Below are positions 1 to 7,601 of a stretch of DNA of 18,182 bases, in pieces. How positions within the stretch are numbered: position 1 is the stretch's first letter; every line of letters begins with the position of its first letter. Under the pieces are notes generated by a model. That model was not told the origin of the DNA and ran no database searches. It was given only the letters and a program-made list of their open reading frames with translations. A program made the translations under genes and the position numbers. The DNA is from Aurantimonadaceae bacterium (GTDB lineage: Bacteria; Pseudomonadota; Alphaproteobacteria; Rhizobiales; Rhizobiaceae), in assembly GCA_003232595.1 (NCBI GenBank), contig QIIJ01000133.1, positions 1-18,182 of the forward strand. The letters are read 5' to 3'.

Positions 1-327
1 GCACAAATCCCGATGATGCCAATTGTGGCGGGTGTGGACTCGACAAAACTACAGATACTCGCCTATTCGCTGCTGCTTGCCCCGTTGGGTGTCGCCCCCT
101 GGATTCTCGGCTTTGCCAGCATTGCCTATGGTATCATTGCCACGGTTTTCGGATTGATGTTTGTATTCTTCGCCTGGAGGGTATTGAAAATGGATGCCGG
201 AGACGAAAAGATGTTGCCGGCCAGGAAACTATTCAAATTTTCGATCCTCTATCTGTTTGTGCTCTATGCGTCGTTGCTGATTGAGGCCGTGGTGCCAAAA
301 GTATTCACTGTGACAGGAGTTATCTGA
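1..327 (+). CDS. ctaB: Protoheme IX farnesyltransferase (heme O synthase), C-terminal fragment
   Basis: This is the 3' end of a gene that enters from the left edge; the frame is open from base 1 and stops with TGA at 325-327, giving about 108 residues. The visible part holds roughly three hydrophobic segments, and near its end RKLFKFSILYLFVLY resembles the last helix of bacterial CtaB. CtaB is an inner-membrane prenyltransferase that adds a farnesyl group to heme b to make heme O, the precursor of heme a for aa3-type oxidases. The prenyl-diphosphate-binding Asp motifs lie outside the window. The neighbours coxF-like, ctaG and coxC support the call. The internal ATG at 13 is not a real start. 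Confidence 0.88.
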   Translation, partial: AQIPMMPIVAGVDSTKLQILAYSLLLAPLGVAPWILGFASIAYGIIATVFGLMFVFFAWRVLKMDAGDEKMLPARKLFKFSILYLFVLYASLLIEAVVPKVFTVTGVI

Positions 328-329
328 TC

Positions 330-491
330 ATGGCTGATGATCAAACCGGCATTGTTCTGACTGAAGAGCAGGTAAAATCCAGACGTAGTCGCAATATCGC
401 AATTGCACTCGTTTGTGGCGGGCTGGTAGTTTTGTTTTACGTGCTGACCTGGGCAAAATTTGGTGCAGCCATTCTCCAACGGGAACTATAG
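330..491 (+). CDS. coxF: CoxF-like small membrane protein of the cytochrome oxidase operon
   Basis: A 53-residue ORF starts at ATG 330, two bases after the ctaB stop, and ends at TAG 489-491, six bases before ctaG. It has a charged N-terminal third with a KSRRSR cluster, then one hydrophobic segment at about residues 23-40, and ends in LQRELstop. The pattern RxRNIAIAL..GGLVVLFYV is the one I associate with the small CoxF protein encoded between ctaB and ctaG in Hyphomicrobiales. The basic stretch before the helix suggests an N-in orientation. Its exact role is not settled; a part in oxidase assembly is inferred from position only. Tight spacing on both sides argues for translational coupling. 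Confidence 0.72.
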   Translation: MADDQTGIVLTEEQVKSRRSRNIAIALVCGGLVVLFYVLTWAKFGAAILQREL

Positions 492-497
492 GACAAG

Positions 498-1163
498 ATG
501 AGCGATCAAACTCAAAATAGCGGTCTTAACGATGGCCCGAAGCCAAAACCGGATGGCCCCGGCTGGCGTCTCAACAGCTCTGTCGTTATTTTGTGCCTGT
601 CAATTGTTGGCGGCATGGCCGGGCTTTCCTATGCAGCGGTGCCGCTTTACCGGCTGTTTTGCCAGATAACAGGCTATGGCGGCACCACCCAGAAAGCTGA
701 TTCATATGAGGGTGAGATTTCCGACAAGGTAATCACGGTCAGTTTTGATTCCAATCTATCCAAAGACCTTGACTGGAGTTTCAAACCAAAACAAAGGAAA
801 ATCGAGGTCCGGCTTGGTGAGAAGGCGACAGCAGTTTATCTGGCAAAAAATATCGGAACTGGTTCCTCGGTGGGGGAGGCGACGTTCAACGTTTCTCCAC
901 AATTGGCCGGGCAGTATTTCAACAAGATTGAGTGTTTCTGTTTTACAGAACAAACTCTTGCCCCCGGCGAAACCGCCGAGATGCCGGTCCTGTTTTTTGT
1001 TGATCCTGAGATTGTAAACGATCCGCTGTTCACCACACTCACAACCATAACCCTGTCCTACACAATGTATCCGCGCAAGGCTGATGAAGATGCAGCATCA
1101 CTGGATAACAAAGCCAGTGACCGTTCTCCGGACAAGGCAATCAAACTGAGTAAATTACAGTAA
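498..1163 (+). CDS. ctaG: Cytochrome c oxidase assembly protein CtaG (Cox11 family)
   Basis: A 221-residue protein with one N-terminal membrane helix (about residues 27-48) and a periplasmic beta domain. The Cu(I)-binding motif ECFCF is present with Cys146 and Cys148, and Cys55 follows the helix as in Cox11. The family delivers copper to the CuB site of cytochrome c oxidase subunit I. GGAC at 491-494 sits just upstream of ATG 498. The C-terminal 30 residues (DEDAASLDNKASDRSPDK region) are a low-complexity polar tail beyond the conserved domain. It lies in the ctaB-coxF-ctaG-coxC operon. The call is secure. Confidence 0.95.
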   Translation: MSDQTQNSGLNDGPKPKPDGPGWRLNSSVVILCLSIVGGMAGLSYAAVPLYRLFCQITGYGGTTQKADSYEGEISDKVITVSFDSNLSKDLDWSFKPKQRKIEVRLGEKATAVYLAKNIGTGSSVGEATFNVSPQLAGQYFNKIECFCFTEQTLAPGETAEMPVLFFVDPEIVNDPLFTTLTTITLSYTMYPRKADEDAASLDNKASDRSPDKAIKLSKLQ

Positions 1164-1221
1164 TCCTTCCTGTCCTTCCCGGGCAGATGCAGACAGATAT
1201 TATTAGAATTGGGAGACAAAA

Positions 1222-2097
1222 ATGGCTGAGACTCATTCAAAGAACCACGATTACCATATCGTTGACCCAAGCCCGTGGCCGCTTATTGGCGGTATCGGAG
1301 CGCTGATGATGGCGATTGGCGGCATAGCCTATATGCGTTCAAACAACGACGAAGAGCTGATAATGCTGGGCGTTGACATAGCCGGGCCATGGATATTCCT
1401 GATCGGAACTTTGATCGTGCTGTACACCATGTTTGGCTGGTGGAGTGATACCATCAAGGAAGCCCATGCGGGTGACCACACGCCGGTCGTGTCGCTGCAT
1501 CTCCGGTATGGCATGATCATGTTCATTGCCTCCGAAGTCATGTTCTTTGTTGCCTGGTTCTGGGCGTTTTTCGATGCCAGTCTGTTCCCTGATGAGGCGG
1601 CACAGGTGGCGCGCACTGAATTTACCGGTGGTCAATGGCCTCCGGCCGGGATTGAGGTTCTGGACCCACTTCATCTGCCGCTGTTTAATACCATTATCCT
1701 GTTGCTCTCGGGCACAACAGTTACATGGGCGCATCACTCGTTGATGAACAATGACCGTGCCGGACTAAAGTGGGGTCTGATCCTGACCATCGCACTCGGC
1801 GTATTGTTTTCATTTGTTCAGGTGTATGAATATGTGGCAGCGCCGTTCACCTTCAGCGGATCCATCTATGGTGCCACTTTCTTCATGGCCACCGGTTTCC
1901 ATGGCTTCCATGTTTTGGTCGGGACCATATTTCTGATTGTATGTCTGCTCAGGGCGATGAAGGGCCACTTCACGCCGAAACAGCATTTCGGGTTTGAGGC
2001 CGCCGCCTGGTACTGGCACTTTGTTGACGTTGTCTGGTTGTTCCTGTTTTTCTCAATCTATGTATGGGGCTCATGGGGAGCGCCTTATGCCGGTTAA
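1222..2097 (+). CDS. ctaE: Cytochrome c oxidase subunit III
   Basis: A 291-residue polytopic membrane protein with about seven hydrophobic segments. The N-terminus (DYHIVDPSPWPLIGG) is typical of alphaproteobacterial and mitochondrial subunit III. The conserved membrane Glu is at residue 105 in ASEVMFFVAWFWAFF, and the WAHHS motif is at about 169-173. The C-terminal helices carry GFHGFHVLVGT and WYWHFVDVVWLFLF. It is a core subunit of the aa3-type oxidase in the inner membrane, next to the subunit I proton channel. A GGGAG ribosome-binding site lies just before ATG 1222. It follows ctaG by 58 bases and is the last gene before a strong terminator. Also known as coxC. Confidence 0.96.
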   Translation: MAETHSKNHDYHIVDPSPWPLIGGIGALMMAIGGIAYMRSNNDEELIMLGVDIAGPWIFLIGTLIVLYTMFGWWSDTIKEAHAGDHTPVVSLHLRYGMIMFIASEVMFFVAWFWAFFDASLFPDEAAQVARTEFTGGQWPPAGIEVLDPLHLPLFNTIILLLSGTTVTWAHHSLMNNDRAGLKWGLILTIALGVLFSFVQVYEYVAAPFTFSGSIYGATFFMATGFHGFHVLVGTIFLIVCLLRAMKGHFTPKQHFGFEAAAWYWHFVDVVWLFLFFSIYVWGSWGAPYAG

Positions 2098-2122
2098 TGC
2101 CACAATCAATTGCTAACAATGA

Positions 2123-2157
2123 GGGGCGATCCGGAACAAGGTATCGCCCCTTTTTTT
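2123..2157 (+). terminator. Intrinsic terminator after coxC
   Basis: An eight-base-pair perfect stem pairs GGGGCGAT at 2123-2130 with ATCGCCCC at 2143-2150, with a 12-base loop. Seven T residues follow at 2151-2157. This is a classic Rho-independent terminator 26 bases after the coxC stop. It should end the oxidase operon before SURF1. Confidence 0.9.
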
Positions 2158-2184
2158 ACCTGAATGCAGGACAGGGTACACTGG

Positions 2185-2955
2185 ATGACTGAATCAAATG
2201 TTTTGGAAAGTGGCAGGCAGCCGGGCAAATGGACCTGGTTTATCCTGCCGATGTGCATTATTGCCGCTATGACCGTCCTCATCGGGCTGGGAAATTGGCA
2301 AATGCAGCGTCTTGCCTGGAAAGACGGACTCATTGCCAGGGTTGAAAAAAATCTGAATGGCCCGCCCGCGACTTTGCAGGAAATTTCAGAAAAACTTGCC
2401 GGTGGAAAAGACGTTGAATACCTGCCGGTAAAATTGCGCGGCACTTTTCGTCATGATCTGGAGCAATATTTCTTCACCACTTTCAAGGGTACTTCCGGCT
2501 GGGCTGTCTATACACCGCTGGAACGGGCCGATGGCAGCGTGGTATTTGTCAACCGTGGATTTGTGCCAATGCTGCGAAAGGATCCGCAACTGCGTCAGGA
2601 AGGACAGATCAAGGGCGTAGTTGATATCATTGGCCTGGCGCGGTCTGCTCCAGCCGGGAAACCCAATTCGTTTGTTCCTGACAATGATCTTGTAAAGAAC
2701 GTTTATTACTGGAAAAGCCTGCCGCAGATGATCAGCCAGACCGGTTATGACAAGGCTGGTACAGTCTTGCCTTTTTTTGTGGATGTGAAAGACACACCTT
2801 TACCAGGTGGTTTGCCGATTGGCGGAATAACAATTATCATTTTTCCCAACAGCCACCTGCAATATGCACTGACCTGGTATGGTCTGGCCGGTGCGCTTCT
2901 TGTGGTGGGCGGTATTTTCATGTTTAAAAGGCGCACAGAATCAGCCCCTGAATAG
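2185..2955 (+). CDS. SURF1 family cytochrome oxidase biogenesis protein
   Basis: The protein has 256 residues from ATG 2185. That start is chosen because GGACAGGG (2169-2176) lies about eight bases upstream; the alternative in-frame ATG 2164 sits against the terminator T-run with no ribosome-binding site. SURF1 topology is clear: an N-terminal helix followed by LGNWQMQRLAWK, a periplasmic loop with VNRGFVP, and a C-terminal helix preceded by NSHLQYALTWYGLAG. SURF1 (Shy1) helps insert heme a into subunit I. It leads a block with ispH, thrB and rnhA. The DUF983 gene often found between coxC and SURF1 in relatives is absent here. Confidence 0.93.
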   Translation: MTESNVLESGRQPGKWTWFILPMCIIAAMTVLIGLGNWQMQRLAWKDGLIARVEKNLNGPPATLQEISEKLAGGKDVEYLPVKLRGTFRHDLEQYFFTTFKGTSGWAVYTPLERADGSVVFVNRGFVPMLRKDPQLRQEGQIKGVVDIIGLARSAPAGKPNSFVPDNDLVKNVYYWKSLPQMISQTGYDKAGTVLPFFVDVKDTPLPGGLPIGGITIIIFPNSHLQYALTWYGLAGALLVVGGIFMFKRRTESAPE

Positions 2956-2969
2956 AATTGACAGTTATC

Positions 2970-3965
2970 GTGACACCTGATCAATCCATGACCGTTCTTC
3001 TATGTGGTCCTCGCGGTTTTTGTGCCGGTGTTGACCGGGCAATCCAGATTGTTGTTCTTGCTATCAAGAAATATGGTGCCCCGGTCTATGTTCGCCACGA
3101 GATCGTTCACAACCGCTATGTGGTCGAAGGCCTTGAGGCCATGGGCGCTGTATTTGTTGAAGATCTGTCGGAAATTCCCGATACCGGCCAACCGGTTATA
3201 TTTTCAGCCCACGGAGTGCCAAAGTCAGTGCCGGAAGAGGCTTCAAAACGTAAAATGTTTTATTTGGATGCAACCTGTCCACTGGTTTCAAAGGTTCACA
3301 AACAGGCGATGCGACATAATGCGAAAGGCAGGCATGTGCTGCTGATTGGCCATGAGGGCCATCCCGAAGTGGCAGGCACAATGGGGCAATTGCCGCAAGG
3401 AGCAGTCAGTCTGATCAAGTCCGTTGATGATGTTGAAATATTTGAAGCAATTGATAATTCAGCCTTGGGCTTTGTTACACAAACCACTTTGTCCATTGAC
3501 GATACTATGGATATCATTACCGCGCTTAAGAAAAAGTTCCCGGCAATTGCAGCCCCCTCGGCTGAATCCATCTGTTATGCCACCACAAATCGGCAGGAGG
3601 CGGTAAAGGCGGCGGCGCCCGGATGTGACTGGTTTTTTGTGGTTGGAGCGCCAAATTCCTCAAATTCACGCCGCCTTGTCGAGGTGGCAGAAAGGGTCGG
3701 CGCAGCAAATGCATTGCTGGTTCAGTGCGAAAAAGACATTCCCTGGCAAGACCTCAACGGCAGCCATCGCATTGGCATTTCTGCAGGAGCATCAGCGCCG
3801 GAAGTACTGATCAACGAGATCATTGACAGTTTTAAACGCCGTTTCAAGGCAAAGATTGAACTGGCAGTAACAGCCATCGAGGAAGAAGAATTTCGGGTTA
3901 TGCGTGAATTGCGAGATGTTCCCCTTACAAATTCGGACATGGCTTTTGTAAATGGGGCAGGTTAG
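2970..3965 (+). CDS. ispH: 4-hydroxy-3-methylbut-2-enyl diphosphate reductase
   Basis: IspH (LytB) is the last enzyme of the MEP isoprenoid pathway. It reduces HMBPP to IPP and DMAPP with a [4Fe-4S] cluster. Its three cluster cysteines are in GPRGFCAGVDRA, DATCPLVSK and ESICYATTNRQ, at about residues 18, 103 and 202 from the start used here. TQTTLS, GAPNSSNSRRLVEVA and SAGASAPE are also conserved. The start is uncertain: GTG 2970 gives the N-terminal length usual in rhizobia, TTG 2958 and ATG 2988 are also in frame, and none has a strong ribosome-binding site. It follows SURF1 by 14 bases and precedes thrB by 2, so translation is probably coupled. Isoprenoid supply also feeds heme O and quinone synthesis. 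Confidence 0.95.
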   Translation: MTPDQSMTVLLCGPRGFCAGVDRAIQIVVLAIKKYGAPVYVRHEIVHNRYVVEGLEAMGAVFVEDLSEIPDTGQPVIFSAHGVPKSVPEEASKRKMFYLDATCPLVSKVHKQAMRHNAKGRHVLLIGHEGHPEVAGTMGQLPQGAVSLIKSVDDVEIFEAIDNSALGFVTQTTLSIDDTMDIITALKKKFPAIAAPSAESICYATTNRQEAVKAAAPGCDWFFVVGAPNSSNSRRLVEVAERVGAANALLVQCEKDIPWQDLNGSHRIGISAGASAPEVLINEIIDSFKRRFKAKIELAVTAIEEEEFRVMRELRDVPLTNSDMAFVNGAG

Positions 3966-3967
3966 AC

Positions 3968-4960
3968 GTGGCTGTTTATACCGAGGTCTCAAACAACGAA
4001 TTATCAGCATTTCTTACCGCCTATGATATTGGCACACTTCTCTCCTACAAAGGGATCGCTGAAGGCGTTGAGAACAGCAATTTTCTGCTGCATACTACAG
4101 GCGGCTATTTCATCCTTACACTTTTTGAAAAACGGGTGAATGCATCAGACCTGCCCTATTTTATGGGCCTGATGGATCACCTGTTTCGCCATGGTGTGGC
4201 TTGCCCCGAGCCTGTGCACATGAGGACCGGTGAGATACTTGGAACGCTGGCTGCAAGGCCGGCCGCGATTGTCACTTTTCTTGACGGCATTGCCCTGAGC
4301 AGCCCAACGACTGTTCAATGCGAAGCCCTGGGCGGGGGATTGGCAAATCTGCACCTGGCTGGGCTGGAATTCAAGGGTCATCGTACCAACGCACTGACAG
4401 TAAGCGACTGGCGACCTTTATTTGACAGGGCAGGGGAAGGAATCGGCCTGATCGCACCCGGATTGTGGCAGTTGATCGAGGATGAGCTTGGGTTTTTGGA
4501 AAATTCGTGGCCTGACAATCTGCCAACGGGGGTTATTCATGCCGATCTTTTCCCGGACAATGTATTTTTTCTTGACGACAGTCTTGCCGGTTTCATTGAT
4601 TTTTATTTCTCCTGCAACGATATTCTGGCCTATGATATTGCCATCTGCATCAATGCCTGGTGCTTCGATGGAGATGAAAAATTTTGTCCAGAGCGATCAA
4701 GGCACTTGCTGAAAGGATATCAAAATATACGCAGTCTCAGCAATGAAGAAGCCGAATTTCTGCCTATATTGATCAGAGGGGCTGCAATAAGGTTTTTGCT
4801 CACACGTGCGTATGACTGGATAAATACTCCAAAAGATGCTGTAGTTACTCTTAAAAAACCTCACGAATATGTAAATAAACTAAAATTTCACCAATCAATA
4901 GCAAATATAAACATCTATGGCGTGAGGAATATTGAATTTGGAGTCGGAAATGGAAATTAA
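3968..4960 (+). CDS. thrB: Homoserine kinase, type II (APH-like fold)
   Basis: This 330-residue kinase phosphorylates homoserine to O-phosphohomoserine, the substrate of ThrC. The sequence belongs to the aminoglycoside-phosphotransferase-like form typical of alphaproteobacteria, not the GHMP form of E. coli. MAVYTEV at the N-terminus, SYKGIAEGVENSNFLL, the catalytic loop HADLFPDN (H191, D193, N198) and the metal-binding Asp211 in GFIDFYF are visible. The start is GTG 3968, two bases after ispH. The C-terminal end is AT-rich, and after FHQSIANINIYG it carries roughly a dozen extra residues. The 3' end overlaps rnhA by 11 bases. thrC is on the opposite strand about 8 kb away. Confidence 0.94.
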   Translation: MAVYTEVSNNELSAFLTAYDIGTLLSYKGIAEGVENSNFLLHTTGGYFILTLFEKRVNASDLPYFMGLMDHLFRHGVACPEPVHMRTGEILGTLAARPAAIVTFLDGIALSSPTTVQCEALGGGLANLHLAGLEFKGHRTNALTVSDWRPLFDRAGEGIGLIAPGLWQLIEDELGFLENSWPDNLPTGVIHADLFPDNVFFLDDSLAGFIDFYFSCNDILAYDIAICINAWCFDGDEKFCPERSRHLLKGYQNIRSLSNEEAEFLPILIRGAAIRFLLTRAYDWINTPKDAVVTLKKPHEYVNKLKFHQSIANINIYGVRNIEFGVGNGN

Positions 4961-5438
4961 ATCTGTAGAAATCTGGACTGATGGGGCCTGTTCACCAAAT
5001 CCCGGTTCCGGCGGCTGGGGCGTGATCCTGAAAAGCGGTGAGCACGAAAAAGAACTGAGTGGTGGAGAATTTGACACCACCAACAACCGGATGGAACTGA
5101 AAGCGGCAATAGAAGCACTGAATGCATTGAAGTATCCCTGCATGGTGGACGTGTTTACAGATTCTCAATATGTTCGCGGTGGCGTGTTGGGCTGGATAGA
5201 AAACTGGAAGAAAAACGACTGGCGTACGGCGGGAAAAAAACCGGTCAAGAATGAGGATCTATGGCGCGAACTGGACAAGGCAATCCAGGACCACGACATC
5301 ATCTGGCACTGGGTCAAAGGCCATTCGGGTGACGTCAACAACGAGCGCGCCGACGAGCTTGCGCGCCAGGGAATGGCACCCTACAAGGTGGAAAAAAAAG
5401 ATGAACCGGAATTCAACCCCCGTGAATACATGGTGTGA
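4950..5438 (+). CDS. rnhA: Ribonuclease HI
   Basis: A 162-residue RNase HI, close to the 155 of E. coli. It cleaves the RNA strand of RNA-DNA hybrids. The complete DEDD active site is present: D11 (WTDGACS), E49 (NNRMELKAA), D71 (FTDSQYV) and D135 (NERADELA), plus catalytic-loop His125 (KGHSGD). Each is offset by one from the E. coli numbers. The start is ATG 4950, with GGAG at 4940-4943 six bases upstream; TTG 4932 is in frame but less likely. The start lies inside the thrB 3' end, so the two are probably translationally coupled. The gene converges on the peroxiredoxin gene, with 30 bases between the stops. Confidence 0.95.
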   Translation: MEIKSVEIWTDGACSPNPGSGGWGVILKSGEHEKELSGGEFDTTNNRMELKAAIEALNALKYPCMVDVFTDSQYVRGGVLGWIENWKKNDWRTAGKKPVKNEDLWRELDKAIQDHDIIWHWVKGHSGDVNNERADELARQGMAPYKVEKKDEPEFNPREYMV

Positions 5439-5468
5439 AGCAGCATTGCACGGTTCACAGGATAAAGA

Positions 5469-5954
5469 TCAAAGTTGTGCCAAAAGGTGGGCAGCGGATG
5501 AAATGTCGGCCACACCAGGCGCAGCTTCAACATTGAGCTGTGTCACAACACCGTCTTTAACCAGCATGCAGTAGCGTTTTGAGCGCGTTCCCATGCCGCC
5601 GACAGAAAGATCAATTTCGAGGCCGACTGACCGGGCAAATTCACCGTTGCCATCAGCAAGATAAGTCAGTTTACCGTCACCGCCCGAGGCTTTTGCCCAA
5701 TGACCCATCACGTGAACATCATTGACCGATGTTATGACCACCTCATCTATACCTTTTTCCTTCAGGGCATCGAGATTATCAAGAAAACCGGGAATATGGT
5801 GGTTGTGGCAGGTCGGCGTGAAAGCGCCGGGAACCGCCACAAGAACCACATTGCGTCCGTCAAACAGGTCACTCGACGAGACTGTTTTCGGCCCGTCCGC
5901 TGTCATTGTCTGGAATATCGATTGAGGTATTTTATCACCAATATTGATGCTCAT
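5469..5954 (-). CDS. Peroxiredoxin, Prx5-type (AhpC/TSA superfamily)
   Basis: A 161-residue cytosolic-type thiol peroxidase with no signal peptide. The peroxidatic Cys49 sits in PGAFTPTCHNHH, the standard Prx5 motif, and the active-site Arg124 is in GMGTRSKRY. A second Cys (C129) follows that Arg and is not in the usual resolving position, so the enzyme probably works with glutathione/glutaredoxin or another external thiol. It reduces hydrogen peroxide and organic peroxides. It lies 33 bases downstream of the DsbD-alpha-like gene on the same strand and is probably cotranscribed with it. The presence of a Prx5 gene beside rnhA is common in Hyphomicrobiales. Confidence 0.93.
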   Translation of the reverse strand: MSINIGDKIPQSIFQTMTADGPKTVSSSDLFDGRNVVLVAVPGAFTPTCHNHHIPGFLDNLDALKEKGIDEVVITSVNDVHVMGHWAKASGGDGKLTYLADGNGEFARSVGLEIDLSVGGMGTRSKRYCMLVKDGVVTQLNVEAAPGVADISSAAHLLAQL

Positions 5955-5987
5955 AGTCGGCCACTTTCATTGCTGGGTTACCGGGTA

Positions 5988-6824
5988 TTATTCACCAGGT
6001 ATTAGCAACTGTTCCACACCGCGTCCATCGGCAACAAGCGTAAACCGCAATTCAGTTGACGCGGGTTTTGCATCTTCAGGAATATCTGAAATGTCCAGCA
6101 CAAACCGGCGCCGGCTGCTACTGTCCTGATTATCATCTGGTTTTGCCGGCAATAAATACCAGTCCGAAGGGCCTTCCACATGCACCTGAACACTGCTGCT
6201 TCCTTCAGGAACGACTGCCAAAATCTTGAGTTGACCGGGATTGTCCGGGCTCCACTTCGCTGAGGTTACCCTGAAATCCGGGCCGGGGCCGGTCGGTACC
6301 GAGTTTTTGGCATCGTTGATAATGCGTGAAACCTCAAATGTAGGGCTGATAGTGCCGGGTTCGTTCAATGTCAGTTTGGCCTGAACCGGCACACATATTT
6401 CAGAACAAATACCAATTATGGCATTTAAATTGAGCACTGTTGGCTGGTTTTGCTCAAGCATCCTGACCGATATCGGAAACACGACCCGGTTTTTATAACC
6501 AACGGATTGCGTTCCAAAGTCCGTATAAAAGGACGGTGTCGGGAAATCAAAGGCAACACTGGCAACATTCGAAGAACCAAAAAAGGAAAATTGCGGCGGA
6601 ATGCCGGAATCACCTGGTGCCCGCCAATAGGTTTTCCAGCCCTCCTCAAGTTTGATCTCAAGCGCTGCATCAAGATCAAGACTGTCGGGACTGGCTGCTG
6701 ATATCAGCCGCATTTCCCCGCCTGGTACTTTCAGCCAGACGCTGGTGGCAGCGACCGCCAGATTGAATTGGAGGACAATTGCGCCAAAGACAGGCAGAGC
6801 AATGAGGAACGATCTAATATTCAT
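5988..6824 (-). CDS. Secreted DsbD N-terminal (DsbD-alpha)-like domain protein
   Basis: A 278-residue protein with a signal peptide (hydrophobic stretch about 5-24, likely cleavage after AVA at 26). The mature part resembles the periplasmic alpha domain of thiol:disulfide interchange protein DsbD/ScsB: WKTYWRAPGDSGIPP, then FPTPSFY, then the cysteine pair GICSEICVP (C140 and C144). There is no transmembrane DsbD-beta domain and no thioredoxin-like gamma domain, so it would need a separate membrane partner to receive electrons. Expected location is the periplasm. It is first in a two-gene unit with the peroxiredoxin and is divergent from yqgE. The domain call is good; the actual substrate is unknown. 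Confidence 0.82.
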   Translation of the reverse strand: MNIRSFLIALPVFGAIVLQFNLAVAATSVWLKVPGGEMRLISAASPDSLDLDAALEIKLEEGWKTYWRAPGDSGIPPQFSFFGSSNVASVAFDFPTPSFYTDFGTQSVGYKNRVVFPISVRMLEQNQPTVLNLNAIIGICSEICVPVQAKLTLNEPGTISPTFEVSRIINDAKNSVPTGPGPDFRVTSAKWSPDNPGQLKILAVVPEGSSSVQVHVEGPSDWYLLPAKPDDNQDSSSRRRFVLDISDIPEDAKPASTELRFTLVADGRGVEQLLIPGE

Positions 6825-6987
6825 GGCTGTTTCATATGGCCAAATTAGTGTGGAAACAAAGAATATTTATTCTCATTGGGTCATATTGCCGTGATCGTGA
6901 TTGATTAAACTGAAAATATTTAACCCGCACCGGCATTCGTGACCGTGGCCTGTTCACATCGGGCGAAATCTAATTTAGCTTGTAGTC
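6825..6987. promoter_or_regulatory. Divergent intergenic region with a palindrome
   Basis: These 163 bases separate the DsbD-alpha-like gene (-) and yqgE (+) and must hold both promoters. The region is AT-rich on the side of the - strand gene. A perfect inverted repeat AGAATA-TT-TATTCT lies at 6860-6873, 36 bases upstream of the - strand start codon, and could be an operator. It does not match the iron-control element of Irr, whose half-sites are closer together. No convincing -35/-10 pair was identified. Confidence 0.4.
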
Positions 6988-7584
6988 ATGGTTAAATCCA
7001 AAAAATATCCCAAAGACGATCAGATCGACCTCGGCGGCCAGTTTCTGATAGCTATGCCTGCCATGGCTGATACCCGGTTTGAACGCAGCGTGGTGTATAT
7101 CTGTACTCACTCCAATAATGGTGCCATGGGGCTGATCATCAACAAGCAGCTTGAGGATATTTCATTTGAAGAGATATTGAGGCAGGTTGCATCTGATATT
7201 CAAAGTGATGATATTGTCTGCCCACCCCAGCAGGTCTGGTTTGGCGGACCAGTTGAGCAGAGCCGGGGGCTTGTCCTGCATTCGCCCGAATATAAACTGC
7301 CCACATCCATGAAGACCGGTTCCAAGGTGAGGCTTACAGCGTCAACTGAAATTCTCAAGGATATCGCGATGTCTGACGGCCCGAAAAGGTCTCTTCTGGC
7401 GCTGGGTTATGCCGGTTGGGGTGCCGGGCAACTGGAAAGTGAAATCGCCCAGAATTCATGGCTGACCTGTGAAGCTTCGACCGAGATATTGTTTGGTCTT
7501 GATGCATCGGCGAAATATGTCCGTGCCCTGCAACACATGGGCGTCGACCCGGCATTACTCTCAGCCGAAGCGGGCCATGCTTAG
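6988..7584 (+). CDS. YqgE/AlgH family protein (DUF179)
   Basis: A 198-residue protein of the YqgE/AlgH family. LGGQFLIAMPAMADTRFERSV, then ICTHSNNGAMGLIINK, GGPVEQSRGLVLHS and LALGYAGWGAGQLESEIAQNSWL are all family hallmarks. The biochemical role of the family is not established, and no catalytic residues are known to me. The N-terminal dozen residues (VKSKKYPKDDQID) are a charged extension ahead of the conserved block. It starts at ATG 6988, is transcribed alone, and converges on the EAL-protein gene with only 17 bases between the stops. In related genomes it is commonly next to the DsbD-alpha-like gene. Confidence 0.94.
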   Translation: MVKSKKYPKDDQIDLGGQFLIAMPAMADTRFERSVVYICTHSNNGAMGLIINKQLEDISFEEILRQVASDIQSDDIVCPPQQVWFGGPVEQSRGLVLHSPEYKLPTSMKTGSKVRLTASTEILKDIAMSDGPKRSLLALGYAGWGAGQLESEIAQNSWLTCEASTEILFGLDASAKYVRALQHMGVDPALLSAEAGHA

Positions 7585-7601
7585 CTTGCTATTGCATTTT
7601 A

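Noticed and set aside
5434..5459. Inverted repeat TGTGAA/TTCACA at the rnhA stop codon
   Set aside because: A six-base stem with a 14-base loop and no T-run is too weak for a terminator and is expected by chance.
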